Numbered from the stretch's first letter, positions 27,103 to 37,388 are shown. The stretch: 64,000 nt of DNA from Bacteroidetes bacterium RIFCSPLOWO2_12_FULL_35_15 (GCA_001769385.1 MEPB01000060.1:1-64000); one strand, 5' to 3'. Program-made: numbers and translations. Notes: generated by a model not told the origin, from the letters alone.

Positions 27103-29502
27103 ATGAAAAAACACTTTTTATTATTCCTTTTTCTTGGAACAATTATTTTCCAAACTTTTTCCCAATCAAAAATTCTTTTGCCAAAAGAGGTGTATGCAGA
27201 TATGAAAGCGAAGGGTGAATTAAAGCAAGGAGTAGAATATGTAATTATTAATAATGAACAAAATGTGAGCTCAGTTGAATCCAAACCTGTAAAAGCTAGT
27301 CCTGAACAAATAAAAAAAGGAGGTAACAAAGGCGTTGCCTCCACATCGTGTAGTTGCATGGTTCCGCTTGATGGAACATTTAATGTTGCCGAGTTTTCAG
27401 GATATTCTTCGCCTGATTACAGAAATGATGATGCTTCCACTCCTGCGAAAACACTTCCATTCAATTTTTGTTTGTATGGTACCAATTATAATCAATTGTA
27501 TATAAATAATAATGGGAACGTATCTTTTGGAAATGGATATTCAACCTTTACTGCAAGCGGTTTTCCTGACCCAAGTTATATTATGGTTGCTCCATTCTGG
27601 GGTGATGTGGATACACGAAATTCAGGAAGTGGTTTGGTTTATTATAAGATCACTTCAACCTATATGATCGTAAAGTGGGAAGCTGTTGGATATTATAATT
27701 CGTATGTTGACAAAATAAACACGTTTCAATTAATCATTTCGAATGGTACAGATCCTATAATACCAAATGGTAATAACATTGCTTTTTGTTATGGAGATAT
27801 GCAATGGACAACCGGAGATGCTTCATCCGGAACCAATGGTTTTGGTGGTACTCCTGCTACGGTAGGTGTTAATCAGGGTTCACCGGGAAACAATTATATT
27901 CAGATGGGACGTTTTGATCAGGCTGGTGCTGCTTACGATGGTGGTTATGGTTTAAGTGATGGGGTAAGCTGGTTAGATAATCAAACATTTTATTTCAATT
28001 CTTGTTCAAGTACTAATATTCCCCCAATTGCTAACGGGTTAAATAATTGTGACACCATTCGGATTTGTGGCCTGGGAGATACATTAATTTTAGATGGCTT
28101 GTTCCTGTCCCCTGAAATAGGCCAAATTACAACAGTTTCAGTAAATCTAAATGGAATGCCCGGAGCTACTGTGGTATCTAACACGTCAGGAAATTCCGCA
28201 AATGCCCAGGTTTTAATTATTTCAGGCTTGGCAAATGCCGGTAATCATGTTATTACCTATACTGCCACAGACAATGGAACACCTGTAGGAATAACAACTA
28301 TTAATTTAAATATATATGTGGATACGCTTGGTTTGGCAAACTTTAACCCTCACATTACAGGTAATCTGGAGTTTTGCCAGGGAAGTAACTCTACACTCAG
28401 CGTAGCCCCTACTACCTACGATTCTTATTTTTGGAACACAGGTCTTACAACAACTTCCATTGTTGTAAATACAGCCGGACAATATTGGGTAACATCAAAA
28501 ATGAGTGGTTGTTCTAAAACCAGTATGGTGGATGTAATTGTGCATCCGAATCCGACACCCGCAATTATCGGAAATTTATTTACATGCAGTTCTAATCTTA
28601 CTACCATTTATATTGATTCGGCATCTTTATACACTAACTATGTTTGGTCAAACTCCAGCACAAATGATTCTGTTACAACTGTTAGTGGAACTTTTACCGT
28701 AACTGTAACCGATTCAAATGGGTGTAATACAACATCACCTCCTGTAACAGTAGTTAATGTAAGCCCTACTGTAGCTATTTCCGGTGAGCAACCTTTTTGT
28801 CCGGGTGATAGTGTTTTATTAACAGGTAATCCTTCCATACCATCAGGTGCAAATTATTTGTGGTCAACAACCGCCATTACACAATCTGAATATGTTTCAG
28901 TTCCGGATACTTATCATCTTACTGTGAGCTACTCCAACGGGTGCTCTGCTTCCGATTCGGCTATAGTAACCATGTTTAACGGACCAAATGCCAATTTTAT
29001 AACGAATCCTCCCGGACAAACAAATTTAGGTGCCCCGGTTACCTTTACAGACATTTCAACTGTTTCAGGAGCTTCCATTGCAGCATGGTATTGGGATTTT
29101 GGTGATGCTTCAGGAAGTCATCCAACAACATCAAACCCCATTCATCAATATGGTGAGAATGGAATATTTACAATTACTTTAATTGTTCAAAGTAGCGATG
29201 GTTGTTGGGATACGATCCGGAAAAATTATGAGATCATTTCTGAGATCCAGGTACCGAATATTTTTACACCTAACAATGGTGGAATTACCGGATTAAATCA
29301 ATTCTTCTATTTTAAAAATTTAGAATATTATCCAAGTTCCACTTTAAAAATATTTAACCGCTGGGGAGTAAAGGTTTACGAAAATTCTAATTATCAAAAT
29401 AATTGGACCGGTGGTAATCATCCGGATGGAGTGTATTATTTTATTTTAGAGGGACCAAAACTCAAAGAGCCTTTATATGGCTTCGTGCAGATATTGAGAT
29501 AA
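27103..29502 (+). CDS. Large surface protein: NIDO-like, Ig/PKD domains, CHU_C tail
   Basis: The 799-residue protein has a signal peptide (residues 1-20). Residues about 85-305 resemble a nidogen-like (NIDO) domain, with LYINNNGNVSFG, MVAPFWGDVDT and FQLIISNG. Cysteine-containing Ig-like repeats follow (LEFCQGSNSTLSV, QPFCPGDSVLLTG). A PKD domain near 625-705 has AWYWDFGDASGS. The last 80 residues (NIFTPNN, LKIFNRWGVKVYE, HPDGVYYF) are the CHU_C / type B type IX sorting domain. It is probably exported by the PorX-regulated system and acts at the cell surface, in adhesion or gliding. Its ligand is unknown. Confidence 0.9.
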   Translation: MKKHFLLFLFLGTIIFQTFSQSKILLPKEVYADMKAKGELKQGVEYVIINNEQNVSSVESKPVKASPEQIKKGGNKGVASTSCSCMVPLDGTFNVAEFSGYSSPDYRNDDASTPAKTLPFNFCLYGTNYNQLYINNNGNVSFGNGYSTFTASGFPDPSYIMVAPFWGDVDTRNSGSGLVYYKITSTYMIVKWEAVGYYNSYVDKINTFQLIISNGTDPIIPNGNNIAFCYGDMQWTTGDASSGTNGFGGTPATVGVNQGSPGNNYIQMGRFDQAGAAYDGGYGLSDGVSWLDNQTFYFNSCSSTNIPPIANGLNNCDTIRICGLGDTLILDGLFLSPEIGQITTVSVNLNGMPGATVVSNTSGNSANAQVLIISGLANAGNHVITYTATDNGTPVGITTINLNIYVDTLGLANFNPHITGNLEFCQGSNSTLSVAPTTYDSYFWNTGLTTTSIVVNTAGQYWVTSKMSGCSKTSMVDVIVHPNPTPAIIGNLFTCSSNLTTIYIDSASLYTNYVWSNSSTNDSVTTVSGTFTVTVTDSNGCNTTSPPVTVVNVSPTVAISGEQPFCPGDSVLLTGNPSIPSGANYLWSTTAITQSEYVSVPDTYHLTVSYSNGCSASDSAIVTMFNGPNANFITNPPGQTNLGAPVTFTDISTVSGASIAAWYWDFGDASGSHPTTSNPIHQYGENGIFTITLIVQSSDGCWDTIRKNYEIISEIQVPNIFTPNNGGITGLNQFFYFKNLEYYPSSTLKIFNRWGVKVYENSNYQNNWTGGNHPDGVYYFILEGPKLKEPLYGFVQILR

Positions 29503-29517
29503 GGATTTAATAGGAAT

Positions 29518-29553
29518 AAAAAAAACACTGCTCAAATGGGCAGTGTTTTTTTT
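29518..29553 (+). terminator. Intrinsic terminator after the surface-protein gene
   Basis: AAAAAACACTGC and GCAGTGTTTTTT form a strong stem with a short CAAATGG-type loop and a T run, 16 bases after the stop codon. Confidence 0.85.
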
Positions 29554-29594
29554 GTTTTCAAAATTATCTAGTCCTGAAACAATGCTACATACTA

Positions 29595-30203
29595 TTATTT
29601 TGCAGTAGCTACTACATTTACATTTAACTCAAAATCATCACTGATTGCTTTATTTCCAACACTCTCGAAGAAAGTAGCTGAACCATATTTAATATCAAAT
29701 TTTGTTCTGTTAACAGTAATTTTTGCAACTGTTACAACGGTTTTAGCATCCATTTTGATCAAAGCGGGAAAAGTAATTTCATTTGTTATTCCCTTAATTG
29801 TAAGTTTTCCGGAAATTTCATAATCATTTCCTGCTTTCAAGGTTACTTTACTGATCTCAAATTTAGCTGTTGGATTTTTTTCGGTACTAAAAAAATCCTC
29901 TGATTTTAAATGACCGATCAATTTAGCACTATACTCCTTATCGGTTACATCAGTATTTGTAATTGAATTCATATCAAATTCAAATGTTCCTCCTGTAATG
30001 GTTTTACCATCAGAAATAATGTTGCCTTTCGAAATAGTTATTCCTCCAGCATGTTCACCGGTTACTTTTTTTCCCAGCCATGTACTTGTTGTTGATTTTG
30101 TATCAATAGTGTAATTGATATCCTTTTTTGCATTTGTTGTTGTAAATGCAAATGCAGTTATTGCTGTTAACGCAATAAAGCTCATTCCGATTTTTTTCAT
30201 CAT
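29595..30203 (-). CDS. YceI family periplasmic protein
   Basis: The start at 30203 (MMKKIGMSFIALTAITAFAF) supplies a signal peptide; an earlier start would place 35 charged residues before it. The 202-residue product has the YceI lipocalin-like pattern: YTIDTKSTTSTWLGKKVTGEHAG near the start, FEFDMNSITNTD, LKSEDFF and the repeated KLTIKGIT. YceI proteins bind isoprenoid-like lipids in the periplasm. Physiological ligand unknown here. Confidence 0.88.
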   Translation of the reverse strand: MMKKIGMSFIALTAITAFAFTTTNAKKDINYTIDTKSTTSTWLGKKVTGEHAGGITISKGNIISDGKTITGGTFEFDMNSITNTDVTDKEYSAKLIGHLKSEDFFSTEKNPTAKFEISKVTLKAGNDYEISGKLTIKGITNEITFPALIKMDAKTVVTVAKITVNRTKFDIKYGSATFFESVGNKAISDDFELNVNVVATAK

Positions 30204-30305
30204 TGTTTTTAAGTTTTTAAAATTTTTATACTGCAAATATACGATATTATATGTACATACATATAATGTTTTAACATTTTTTTTCTTTTCCTGCTTTTTT
30301 AGATA

Positions 30306-30344
30306 CAAAAATGCCTTGCAGAAAGCTTCTGCAAGGCATTTTTG
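30306..30344 (-). terminator. Strong bidirectional terminator
   Basis: Perfect 18-base arms (CAAAAATGCCTTGCAGAA on the left) flank a three-base loop. It lies 15 bases beyond the stop codon of the minus-strand DUF4412 gene and upstream of the yceI-like gene, separating the two transcripts. Confidence 0.9.
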
Positions 30345-30359
30345 TAAAATTCAATATTA

Positions 30360-31007
30360 TTATTTTTCAAACTTATTATATCCTTTTGGTATATCAAACA
30401 TTGTTGGATCGACCACTTTTTTGGTAATTTTTGTAACTTCCAAACGACCAGTTTCTTTACCCGCCAGATCAGTTTGAACAGAAAGCATAGGGAACATATT
30501 TTTCACATTTGGAATTTGCAAAAAATAAATTGATGATTTGTCTTTACGATTTAACTGAGTTAATAATTTATCGAAAAAGGAGAATTTACCATCAGCAAGC
30601 CAATAGGTAATTATTGTTCCTTCCTCATTATTTGTAACAATATATTCTGTGCATTTATATCCTTGTAAGTTTTTTACATTCTGACCTTTTTTTACTGTAC
30701 AAGTTCCTTTAATAACCGGAGCACTTGGCGTTGCCTGATCCATATATAATTTTCGTTCATGGTTCAGTGACTTCATTGTCTTTGCATTCATATCTACTAA
30801 AAAAGTTCCTTCAACTTTATGAGATTTTGATCCGATCTCGTCAATACGAACAATATTGTCTTTTACATAATAAACATAATTAGTAGTATCTGTTGTTGAA
30901 ATCTTTTTGAATTCAATAACCCCTTCGAATGATTGTGCGAGAGTTGTTAAGGAAAATGAAAACATTACAACAACTATGGTTACAATTTTTAAGATAGATT
31001 TTTTCAT
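30360..31007 (-). CDS. DUF4412 secreted protein
   Basis: The 215-residue protein has a signal peptide (residues 1-24) and the DUF4412 layout: FEGVIEFK at the start, YYVKDNIVRIDE, FLVDMNAKTMKSLNHERKLY and YKCTEYIV. It is probably periplasmic or outer-membrane attached. Function unknown. Confidence 0.8.
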   Translation of the reverse strand: MKKSILKIVTIVVVMFSFSLTTLAQSFEGVIEFKKISTTDTTNYVYYVKDNIVRIDEIGSKSHKVEGTFLVDMNAKTMKSLNHERKLYMDQATPSAPVIKGTCTVKKGQNVKNLQGYKCTEYIVTNNEEGTIITYWLADGKFSFFDKLLTQLNRKDKSSIYFLQIPNVKNMFPMLSVQTDLAGKETGRLEVTKITKKVVDPTMFDIPKGYNKFEK

Positions 31008-31184
31008 TTCTTACGTTTTTTATGTTTGTGTTAAATTAAAAATACATTTTCTTGGTCTGCTAAAATACTAATTTTTTAGTTGAGCCAATATCCCATTTCA
31101 AAACTTGTACCAAGTTTTTATGAACAACAATAATTTGCATTTAAATCCTCATATTTGCATCTATTTCAAAAAACGAAAGATCTA

Positions 31185-31547
31185 ATGGCCGAACATAATG
31201 AAACTGGAGAAAAGGGTGAAGAAATAGCAGCCAACTATTTGCAAAATAAAGGTTTTGTCGTTTTGGAGAAAAACTGGCGCTTTAAAAATCTGGAAGCTGA
31301 TATTATTGCAACTATTTCAAAAACTTTAGTTATCGCTGAAGTAAAAACGCGGAAAAGCAATTACTTTGGTGAACCCGAAACATTTGTAAATAAACAAAAA
31401 CAAAAAAATCTGATCAAAACAGCACACGAGTATATTCAACGGAACAAGCTTGATTTAGAGGTACGTTTTGATATTGTTTCTATTATTTTGGGTGATAGCC
31501 AAACGAAAATAAACCATATTGAAGACGCTTTTTCGTTTAGTCATTAA
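31185..31547 (+). CDS. YraN / UPF0102 family endonuclease-like protein
   Basis: The start at 31185 (MAEHNETGEKGEEIAANYL) gives 120 residues. A start at 31155 lies inside a probable -7 element (CATATTTG, 31150-31157), so it would precede transcription. The restriction-fold core is visible: GEEIAANYLQNKGF, the aspartate of LEADIIA and EVKTRKS. UPF0102 proteins are linked to recombination or repair, but their role is not settled. Confidence 0.88.
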   Translation: MAEHNETGEKGEEIAANYLQNKGFVVLEKNWRFKNLEADIIATISKTLVIAEVKTRKSNYFGEPETFVNKQKQKNLIKTAHEYIQRNKLDLEVRFDIVSIILGDSQTKINHIEDAFSFSH

Positions 31548-31643
31548 GGGTTCTTGGAATTTCTTCGAAAAGATCAATTACCCGTTTTCAATAAATTTTA
31601 TAGCCCGATGGATCAAGCCTCCACATACATCCCTTAAATTTAG

Positions 31644-31651
31644 TATCTTTG
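31644..31651 (+). promoter_or_regulatory. -7 promoter element that fixes the next gene start
   Basis: TATCTTTG fits TAnnTTTG. It overlaps the possible TTG start at 31649, so the ATG at 31667 must be the translation start of the following gene. Confidence 0.55.
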
Positions 31652-31666
31652 CAAAAAATTAGAAAG

Positions 31667-33007
31667 ATGGCAAAGGAATTCAAACGTAGCGGTAATAAAG
31701 ATTTTAAGAGCAAAAAACCGTTTGGTAAAAAAGCAGGAAAAGGGAAAAGTTCTCCTGATAAACCTTTTTTTAAACGCGACAACGAAACTCGTTCAACAGA
31801 TAATTTCAGTGAAGAAAAATCGTATGAGCCTAAAAAATCCCGTCCTGACAAAAGAGATGATAAACCTGCTTTTGAGCGTTACCGCGATGAGTCAAAACCA
31901 TCTGATTTCGGAACAGCTGCAAAACGGGAAAAAACCACATTTGGAGGATTTAAAAAGAAACGTTTTGATGATAAGCCATTATTTAAAAAGCACTCTGAAG
32001 GTGATTCTGAAAAACCTTCCTTCCGAGAAAGAAGAGATGATAAGCCAAAATCAGTTGGTAAAAAACCATTTTCCGGCAAAACATCTTTTACTAAAACACC
32101 TTCTAAGGCAGCAAATCCATACGATCTGGATGAATCGGATTTAGAATATGGTAAACCGAAAGCTTCATTTGATAGGAGCAAAGGAAGAGATTTCAAGAAA
32201 AAACCATACGAAAAAAAGCCATACACAAAGAAAGCCTATTCCCCTAGACCTTCCACCTCTGAAAAATCACAACAAGATTCAGATGATGGAACAGTTCGTT
32301 TAAATAAATACATTGCCAATGCCGGAATTTGCTCTCGCAGAGAGGCAGATGCCTTAATATCTTCGGGCGTAGTACAGGTAAATGGCAAGAACATTACCGA
32401 GATGGGTTATAAAGTAAAACCTACCGATATTATTAAATATGGCGGACAAACGCTTAAAAAGGAGAGAATGGTTTATTTGATCTTGAATAAACCAAAAGAT
32501 TATATCACCACCTCTGACGACCCCCAAAAACGTAAAACCGTATTGGAATTAATTCAAGGTGCCTGCAAAGAACGAATTTACCCTGTTGGCCGATTAGATA
32601 GAGCAACTACGGGATTACTGATGTTCACTAATGATGGAGAGCTTACAAAAAAGTTAACTCATCCAAGTCATGGTGTTCGGAAAGTGTATCATGTAGAGCT
32701 GGATAAACCTCTTAAACATTCTGATCTGGAAAAGATTTCAGCAGGAATTGAGCTCGAAGATGGTGAAATTAAAGTGGATGAAGCAACTTATATTGGCGAT
32801 GGAAGTGATAAAACACAAGTTGGTGTAGAAATACATTCAGGTAAAAATCGTATTGTGAGAAGGATCTTTGAACACATGGGCTATAATGTCCGTAAATTAG
32901 ACAGAGTAGTTTTTGGTTCTTTAACAAAAAAAGATCTTCCTCGCGGCCGTTGGAGATTATTAACTGATGCCGAAGTTGGAATGCTGAAAATGATCAGCGC
33001 CCATTAA
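31667..33007 (+). CDS. Pseudouridine synthase (RluB/RsuA type) with basic low-complexity N-terminus
   Basis: The 446-residue protein has a C-terminal enzyme: S4 RNA-binding domain (VRLNKYIANAGICSRREAD near residue 206) and the RsuA-type catalytic domain with VGRLDRATTGLLMFTNDGEL near 310, where the D of GRLD is the nucleophile. The first 200 residues are rich in lysine, arginine, serine and aspartate, with repeated KPxFKK-like units, and are probably disordered and RNA-binding. Such extensions are frequent in Bacteroidota RluB-like proteins. The target uridine (23S rRNA U2605 in RluB) is inferred from family. Confidence 0.9.
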   Translation: MAKEFKRSGNKDFKSKKPFGKKAGKGKSSPDKPFFKRDNETRSTDNFSEEKSYEPKKSRPDKRDDKPAFERYRDESKPSDFGTAAKREKTTFGGFKKKRFDDKPLFKKHSEGDSEKPSFRERRDDKPKSVGKKPFSGKTSFTKTPSKAANPYDLDESDLEYGKPKASFDRSKGRDFKKKPYEKKPYTKKAYSPRPSTSEKSQQDSDDGTVRLNKYIANAGICSRREADALISSGVVQVNGKNITEMGYKVKPTDIIKYGGQTLKKERMVYLILNKPKDYITTSDDPQKRKTVLELIQGACKERIYPVGRLDRATTGLLMFTNDGELTKKLTHPSHGVRKVYHVELDKPLKHSDLEKISAGIELEDGEIKVDEATYIGDGSDKTQVGVEIHSGKNRIVRRIFEHMGYNVRKLDRVVFGSLTKKDLPRGRWRLLTDAEVGMLKMISAH

Positions 33008-33140
33008 TTGTTTAATTTATTAAACCATCAGTTTCGAAAAAATACTAAACTTATCCACTTTCCGTTTTTGATAATATCTCTTTACGTCTAAGAAGCTACC
33101 TTTCTTTTTTGTGAACTTTGCATAATCATCAATTAGCAAA

Positions 33141-35801
33141 ATGGACACTCAACCTGTTGTAAATCCTGAACAAACTCCTAAAAAAAAATCACCTTTGATT
33201 TTTAGGATCCTGTGGCGCTTCTTAATTTTCTTTTTTATCCTTTTTGTATTACTTATAGGTTCGGGATTTGTTATCAGTTATTACTATCAAAGCGAAGTAA
33301 AAGAATATGTAATAGGTGAACTAAACAAACAATTAAATACTCAAATAATTGTTGATGGTAAAGACATTGATTTTACAGTTTTAAAGAATTTCCCTTACGC
33401 ATCAGTTGATTTTAAAAATGTAAAAGCACTGGAAGCAACAAATAATGCAACTAAGGACACCTTATTTAAAGCAGGAAAAATATCACTCCAGTTCAACATT
33501 GTAGATGTTTTCAAAAAAAACTATCACATCAAAAAAATGGAGATTGATAATGTTGATCTGAAAGTCCGGATCGATAAAAACGGTAACGACAATTTTCATT
33601 TCTGGAAATCTTCTTCTGATACAGCAACTACTTCCTTTGCTTTTGCACTCGAAAAAATTATTTTAAACCAGATACACCTTTCCTATAAAGATGTTAAAAC
33701 AAAACTAAATATAGATCTGCTGATCAAAAAAAGCAAACTCTCCGGTAATTTTTCAGAAAAACAATATTCCTTAGAGACAGTGAGTGACCTCTTTGTTAAT
33801 TTAATTAAAGTTGACAGCATAAATTATTTGCGCAAGAAAGACATACATGCTGAGGTAGCAATAGAAGTTGATAATACAAAGCAATCTTATAAAATAAATG
33901 AAGGCAAAATAAAGATAGAAAATTTACTTTTTGGAATAGTTGGGAACATACTTAATAACAACGAGCCATCTTTAAATTTAAGCATCGAAGGAAAAGATAT
34001 GGATATAAAATCTGTGTTGTCCTTAATTCCGAACAAATACAAAGGAAAAATAAATGACTATAAAAGCGATGGAGAATTCTATTTTAATGCAACAGTTCAA
34101 GGTCAATTTTCAAAAAATAAAACGCCACAAATAAAAGCAGATTTCGGGATCAACAATGCCGTTATCACTCAAATTAAGGAAAATATTTTTCTGCAAAATG
34201 TAAATTTAAAAGGACATTATTCGAATGGTAACACTGAAAATAAGGAACCTTCTGTGCTCACACTAATTCCCTTTTCTGCAACTATTAAGCAAGGTACAAT
34301 TGCAGGAGAATTATCATTACTCAATTTGAAGAATCCTTCCTTTACTGGAAAAATAAAAGGAAATATCAGTTTGGAAGAACTGCAACGTTTTGTAAAAATC
34401 GATACGATCGAACGTGTTACAGGTGAATTAAAAATTGATGCCACATTCGATGGAGAGGAAAAAAACATTAGTTCCGAAAAGTATGAAAATATGAGAACTT
34501 CAGGTGATCTGACAATTACAGATATGAACTTGAAGATGAAAAATAACATTCTTGAATTCGCTAAAATAAATGGAAGTTTCAAATTTGATAATAATGATCT
34601 GGCAATAAATAATTTAACCGGAAATATATCAACCAGCGATTTTGAATTAAAAGGTTTCATTAGAAACATGATCGGCTATTTGCTCAAAGAAAATCAGGAT
34701 ATTACTATTGAAGCATCACTAAATTCGAAAAATATAAATTTGAATGAAATACTTGCCAATAAAGAAGTGGAAGAAACGGAACAAAAATTAAAAAAGAACT
34801 ACAAACTAAAATTTTCTGAACATATCAATGTGAATTTAAACAGTGAAATTCAACATTTAGAATTTCGAAAATTTAACGCAACCAATATCAAAGGGCTTAT
34901 AAAATTAAATAATAAAAAACTTGTTCTTGACCCAGTAACATTAAATACAATGAATGGGACAATTACCACCAGCGGATTAATTGATGGCCGCGATAGTACC
35001 CAGTTACTGGTTACATGTTTCTCGGAAATAACGAAAATAAATATTACTAAATTATTCGAGTCTTTTGAAAACTTTAATCAAACTGCAATCACTGATAAAA
35101 ACATAAAAGGAATCGCGACTGCAAAAGTTCAGTTTGCTGCGGTGCTTTCTCCGGAATTAAAAATGGACATGAAAAAATTGTATGCAGGAGTTGACATGAC
35201 AATTGACAATGGGGAGTTGAACAATGTTGAGTCGATGAAAAGTTTATCCCGTTTTATTGAATTAAAAGATCTGGAAAATGTACGTTTCTCGACTTTAAAA
35301 AATCAGATAGAAATAAAAAACCAAGTGATAACCATTCCTAAAATGGAAGTAAAATCAACGGCATTAAATATTTCTGCCTCCGGAACCCATACATTCAATA
35401 ATGAAATCAATTATAAAATAAAATTATCGCTCAATGAGTTGCTTTCTAAAAAGGCGAAAAAAGCAAAAAAAGAAAATGATGAATTTGGGGAAATAACTGA
35501 TGATGGTTTAGGCAGAACAAACATATTTTTATCAATGACAGGAACAACTGACAATCCAATAATTAAATACGACTCAAAAGGTGCCATTCAAAATGTAAAA
35601 CAGGATCTAAAGGTTGAAAAACAAACATTAAAGTCGATCTTACATGAAGAGTTCGGTCTGTTTAAAAAAGATTCCACATTAACTAACAAAACTCCCAAAA
35701 AAGATAACACAAAGTTTACCATCAAGTGGGATGAAGATGACAAAAAAGAAGAGAAAAAAGAGTTAAAAAAACCAAAAAAACCTGAAGAAGAGGATTTTTA
35801 A
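33141..35801 (+). CDS. AsmA-like envelope biogenesis protein
   Basis: The 886-residue protein has one N-terminal membrane helix (residues 22-48, ILWRFLIFFFILFVLLIGSG). The AsmA pattern then follows: QLNTQIIVDGKDIDFTVLKNFPYASVDFKNV near 65-95 and IKKMEIDNVDLKVRIDKNGNDNF near 130, plus a C-terminal AsmA_2 region with MSGTITTSGLID-like (MNGTITTSGLIDG) segments and a lysine/glutamate-rich tail. The family forms periplasmic grooves for phospholipid transfer to the outer membrane. Exact cargo unknown. Confidence 0.85.
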   Translation: MDTQPVVNPEQTPKKKSPLIFRILWRFLIFFFILFVLLIGSGFVISYYYQSEVKEYVIGELNKQLNTQIIVDGKDIDFTVLKNFPYASVDFKNVKALEATNNATKDTLFKAGKISLQFNIVDVFKKNYHIKKMEIDNVDLKVRIDKNGNDNFHFWKSSSDTATTSFAFALEKIILNQIHLSYKDVKTKLNIDLLIKKSKLSGNFSEKQYSLETVSDLFVNLIKVDSINYLRKKDIHAEVAIEVDNTKQSYKINEGKIKIENLLFGIVGNILNNNEPSLNLSIEGKDMDIKSVLSLIPNKYKGKINDYKSDGEFYFNATVQGQFSKNKTPQIKADFGINNAVITQIKENIFLQNVNLKGHYSNGNTENKEPSVLTLIPFSATIKQGTIAGELSLLNLKNPSFTGKIKGNISLEELQRFVKIDTIERVTGELKIDATFDGEEKNISSEKYENMRTSGDLTITDMNLKMKNNILEFAKINGSFKFDNNDLAINNLTGNISTSDFELKGFIRNMIGYLLKENQDITIEASLNSKNINLNEILANKEVEETEQKLKKNYKLKFSEHINVNLNSEIQHLEFRKFNATNIKGLIKLNNKKLVLDPVTLNTMNGTITTSGLIDGRDSTQLLVTCFSEITKINITKLFESFENFNQTAITDKNIKGIATAKVQFAAVLSPELKMDMKKLYAGVDMTIDNGELNNVESMKSLSRFIELKDLENVRFSTLKNQIEIKNQVITIPKMEVKSTALNISASGTHTFNNEINYKIKLSLNELLSKKAKKAKKENDEFGEITDDGLGRTNIFLSMTGTTDNPIIKYDSKGAIQNVKQDLKVEKQTLKSILHEEFGLFKKDSTLTNKTPKKDNTKFTIKWDEDDKKEEKKELKKPKKPEEEDF

Positions 35802-35883
35802 GAATATAAATTACTGACAAAAATCAGGTACTTTCTTCAGTCAAAATTCTTTATCTTCGTTGATACAATCCTAAAAAGGTTAA

Positions 35884-37386
35884 GTGAGCATCTATTCAAA
35901 AAAACAAAAATGGAAATTATGGCTGTTTATAGCAGCTATAATTATTATTGGTCTATCACTATGGTACACGAATACTCTTGTCAATAAAATTGCTCAGGAT
36001 GAACGTGAAAAGGTAAAGCTATGGGCAAGCGCTGTTCAGAAAAAAGCTAAACTTGTAAAATATACCAACGAATTATTTAATAAGTTAAAGGCAGAAGAAC
36101 GCAAGAAAATTGAACTGTGGGCAGAAGCAACAAAACAATTATCGATGGATCTGAGCGATTATGGTTTCGTTCTGAAAGTTGTTTCTGACAACACTACTGT
36201 TCCGGTAATTTTGGCTGATGAAAACGGGTTGCCAATTACATCGAGGAATTTAGATCCCCAAAAGGAAACTGACAAAAAATATCTAAAAGAGCAAATGGAA
36301 GAAATGAAGGCTTCCCAGGAGCCCATTGAAATCAATATTTACAAAGGGCAAAAAAATTATTTGTATTATAAAGATTCCAAATTATTTTCTGAATTAAAAA
36401 ATGTTCTGGACGACTTAATAAAATCGTTTATTTCAGAAGTTGCAGTAAATTCGGCATCTGTACCGGTTTTATATACTGATTCTACTAAAATTAATGTTAT
36501 TGCCTCCGGTAATATTGACTCCTTAAAAATAAAAGATTCTACGTTTTTAAAAACATCACTCATTTCTATGGCAGAGCATAATCAGCCAATTGAAGTTGAA
36601 TTTGGTGATGGCACAAAAAATTATATCTTTTATCAGGAATCCAAATTGCTGACTCAGCTCAAATATTATCCTTATGTAATGTTCTCCATATTCGGACTGT
36701 TTTTATTGATCGCCTATTTGTTATTCAGCACAGCAAGAAAAGTTGAACAAAACCAGGTTTGGGTTGGAATGGCCAAAGAAACGGCACATCAACTTGGCAC
36801 GCCACTTTCTTCACTTATTGCCTGGCTGGAATATTTAAGATCAAAAGGATTAGAACCGGAAACAGCAAATGAAATAGAAAAGGATGTAAAACGTTTAGAA
36901 ACAATCACAGAACGTTTCTCAAAAATTGGATCTGTTCCCAAACTGGATAAAGTAAATTTGATAAGTGTATTGAATAATTCAGTGAATTATATCAAGCTAA
37001 GAAGTTCTAAAAATGTTGTATTTACAGTTGATACAGAAAATCAAAAAGAAATAATCGCCCAATTAAATATCCCTTTGTTTGAATGGGTGATAGAAAATTT
37101 ATGCAGAAATGCGGTAGATGCCATGAATGGGAACGGAGCAATTAACATAAGTATTTCTGACCAAACTCAATTTGTTTACATTGATGTTTCTGATACCGGA
37201 AAAGGTATTCCGAAATCAAAATACAAAACAGTTTTTGAGCCTGGTTTCACTACCAAACAAAGAGGTTGGGGGTTAGGGTTATCACTCACTAAACGTATCA
37301 TCGAAAATTATCATTCAGGAAAAATATTTGTAAAAAATTCTGAACTTGGCAAAGGAACTACCTTTAGAATTGTTTTGAATAAATAG
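35884..37386 (+). CDS. Membrane sensor histidine kinase
   Basis: A GTG start gives 500 residues with membrane helices near residues 12-31 and 260-282 and a periplasmic sensor region between. The phosphoacceptor histidine lies in AKETAHQLGTPLSSL near 300. The ATPase domain shows NLCRNAVDAM, SDTGKGIP and GWGLGLSLTKRI. The sensor region seems to contain two similar halves (PVILADENGLPI and PVLYTDSTKINVI, each followed by NYxxYxxSKL), so it may be a duplicated module. No response regulator is adjacent; pairing with PorX is possible but unsupported. The stop is two bases before hemW. Confidence 0.9.
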   Translation: MSIYSKKQKWKLWLFIAAIIIIGLSLWYTNTLVNKIAQDEREKVKLWASAVQKKAKLVKYTNELFNKLKAEERKKIELWAEATKQLSMDLSDYGFVLKVVSDNTTVPVILADENGLPITSRNLDPQKETDKKYLKEQMEEMKASQEPIEINIYKGQKNYLYYKDSKLFSELKNVLDDLIKSFISEVAVNSASVPVLYTDSTKINVIASGNIDSLKIKDSTFLKTSLISMAEHNQPIEVEFGDGTKNYIFYQESKLLTQLKYYPYVMFSIFGLFLLIAYLLFSTARKVEQNQVWVGMAKETAHQLGTPLSSLIAWLEYLRSKGLEPETANEIEKDVKRLETITERFSKIGSVPKLDKVNLISVLNNSVNYIKLRSSKNVVFTVDTENQKEIIAQLNIPLFEWVIENLCRNAVDAMNGNGAINISISDQTQFVYIDVSDTGKGIPKSKYKTVFEPGFTTKQRGWGLGLSLTKRIIENYHSGKIFVKNSELGKGTTFRIVLNK

Positions 37387-37388
37387 AA

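Noticed and set aside
35884-37386. Assignment of the histidine kinase as PorY, partner of PorX
   Set aside because: It is 18 kb away and its sensor region gives no diagnostic feature, so no symbol was given.
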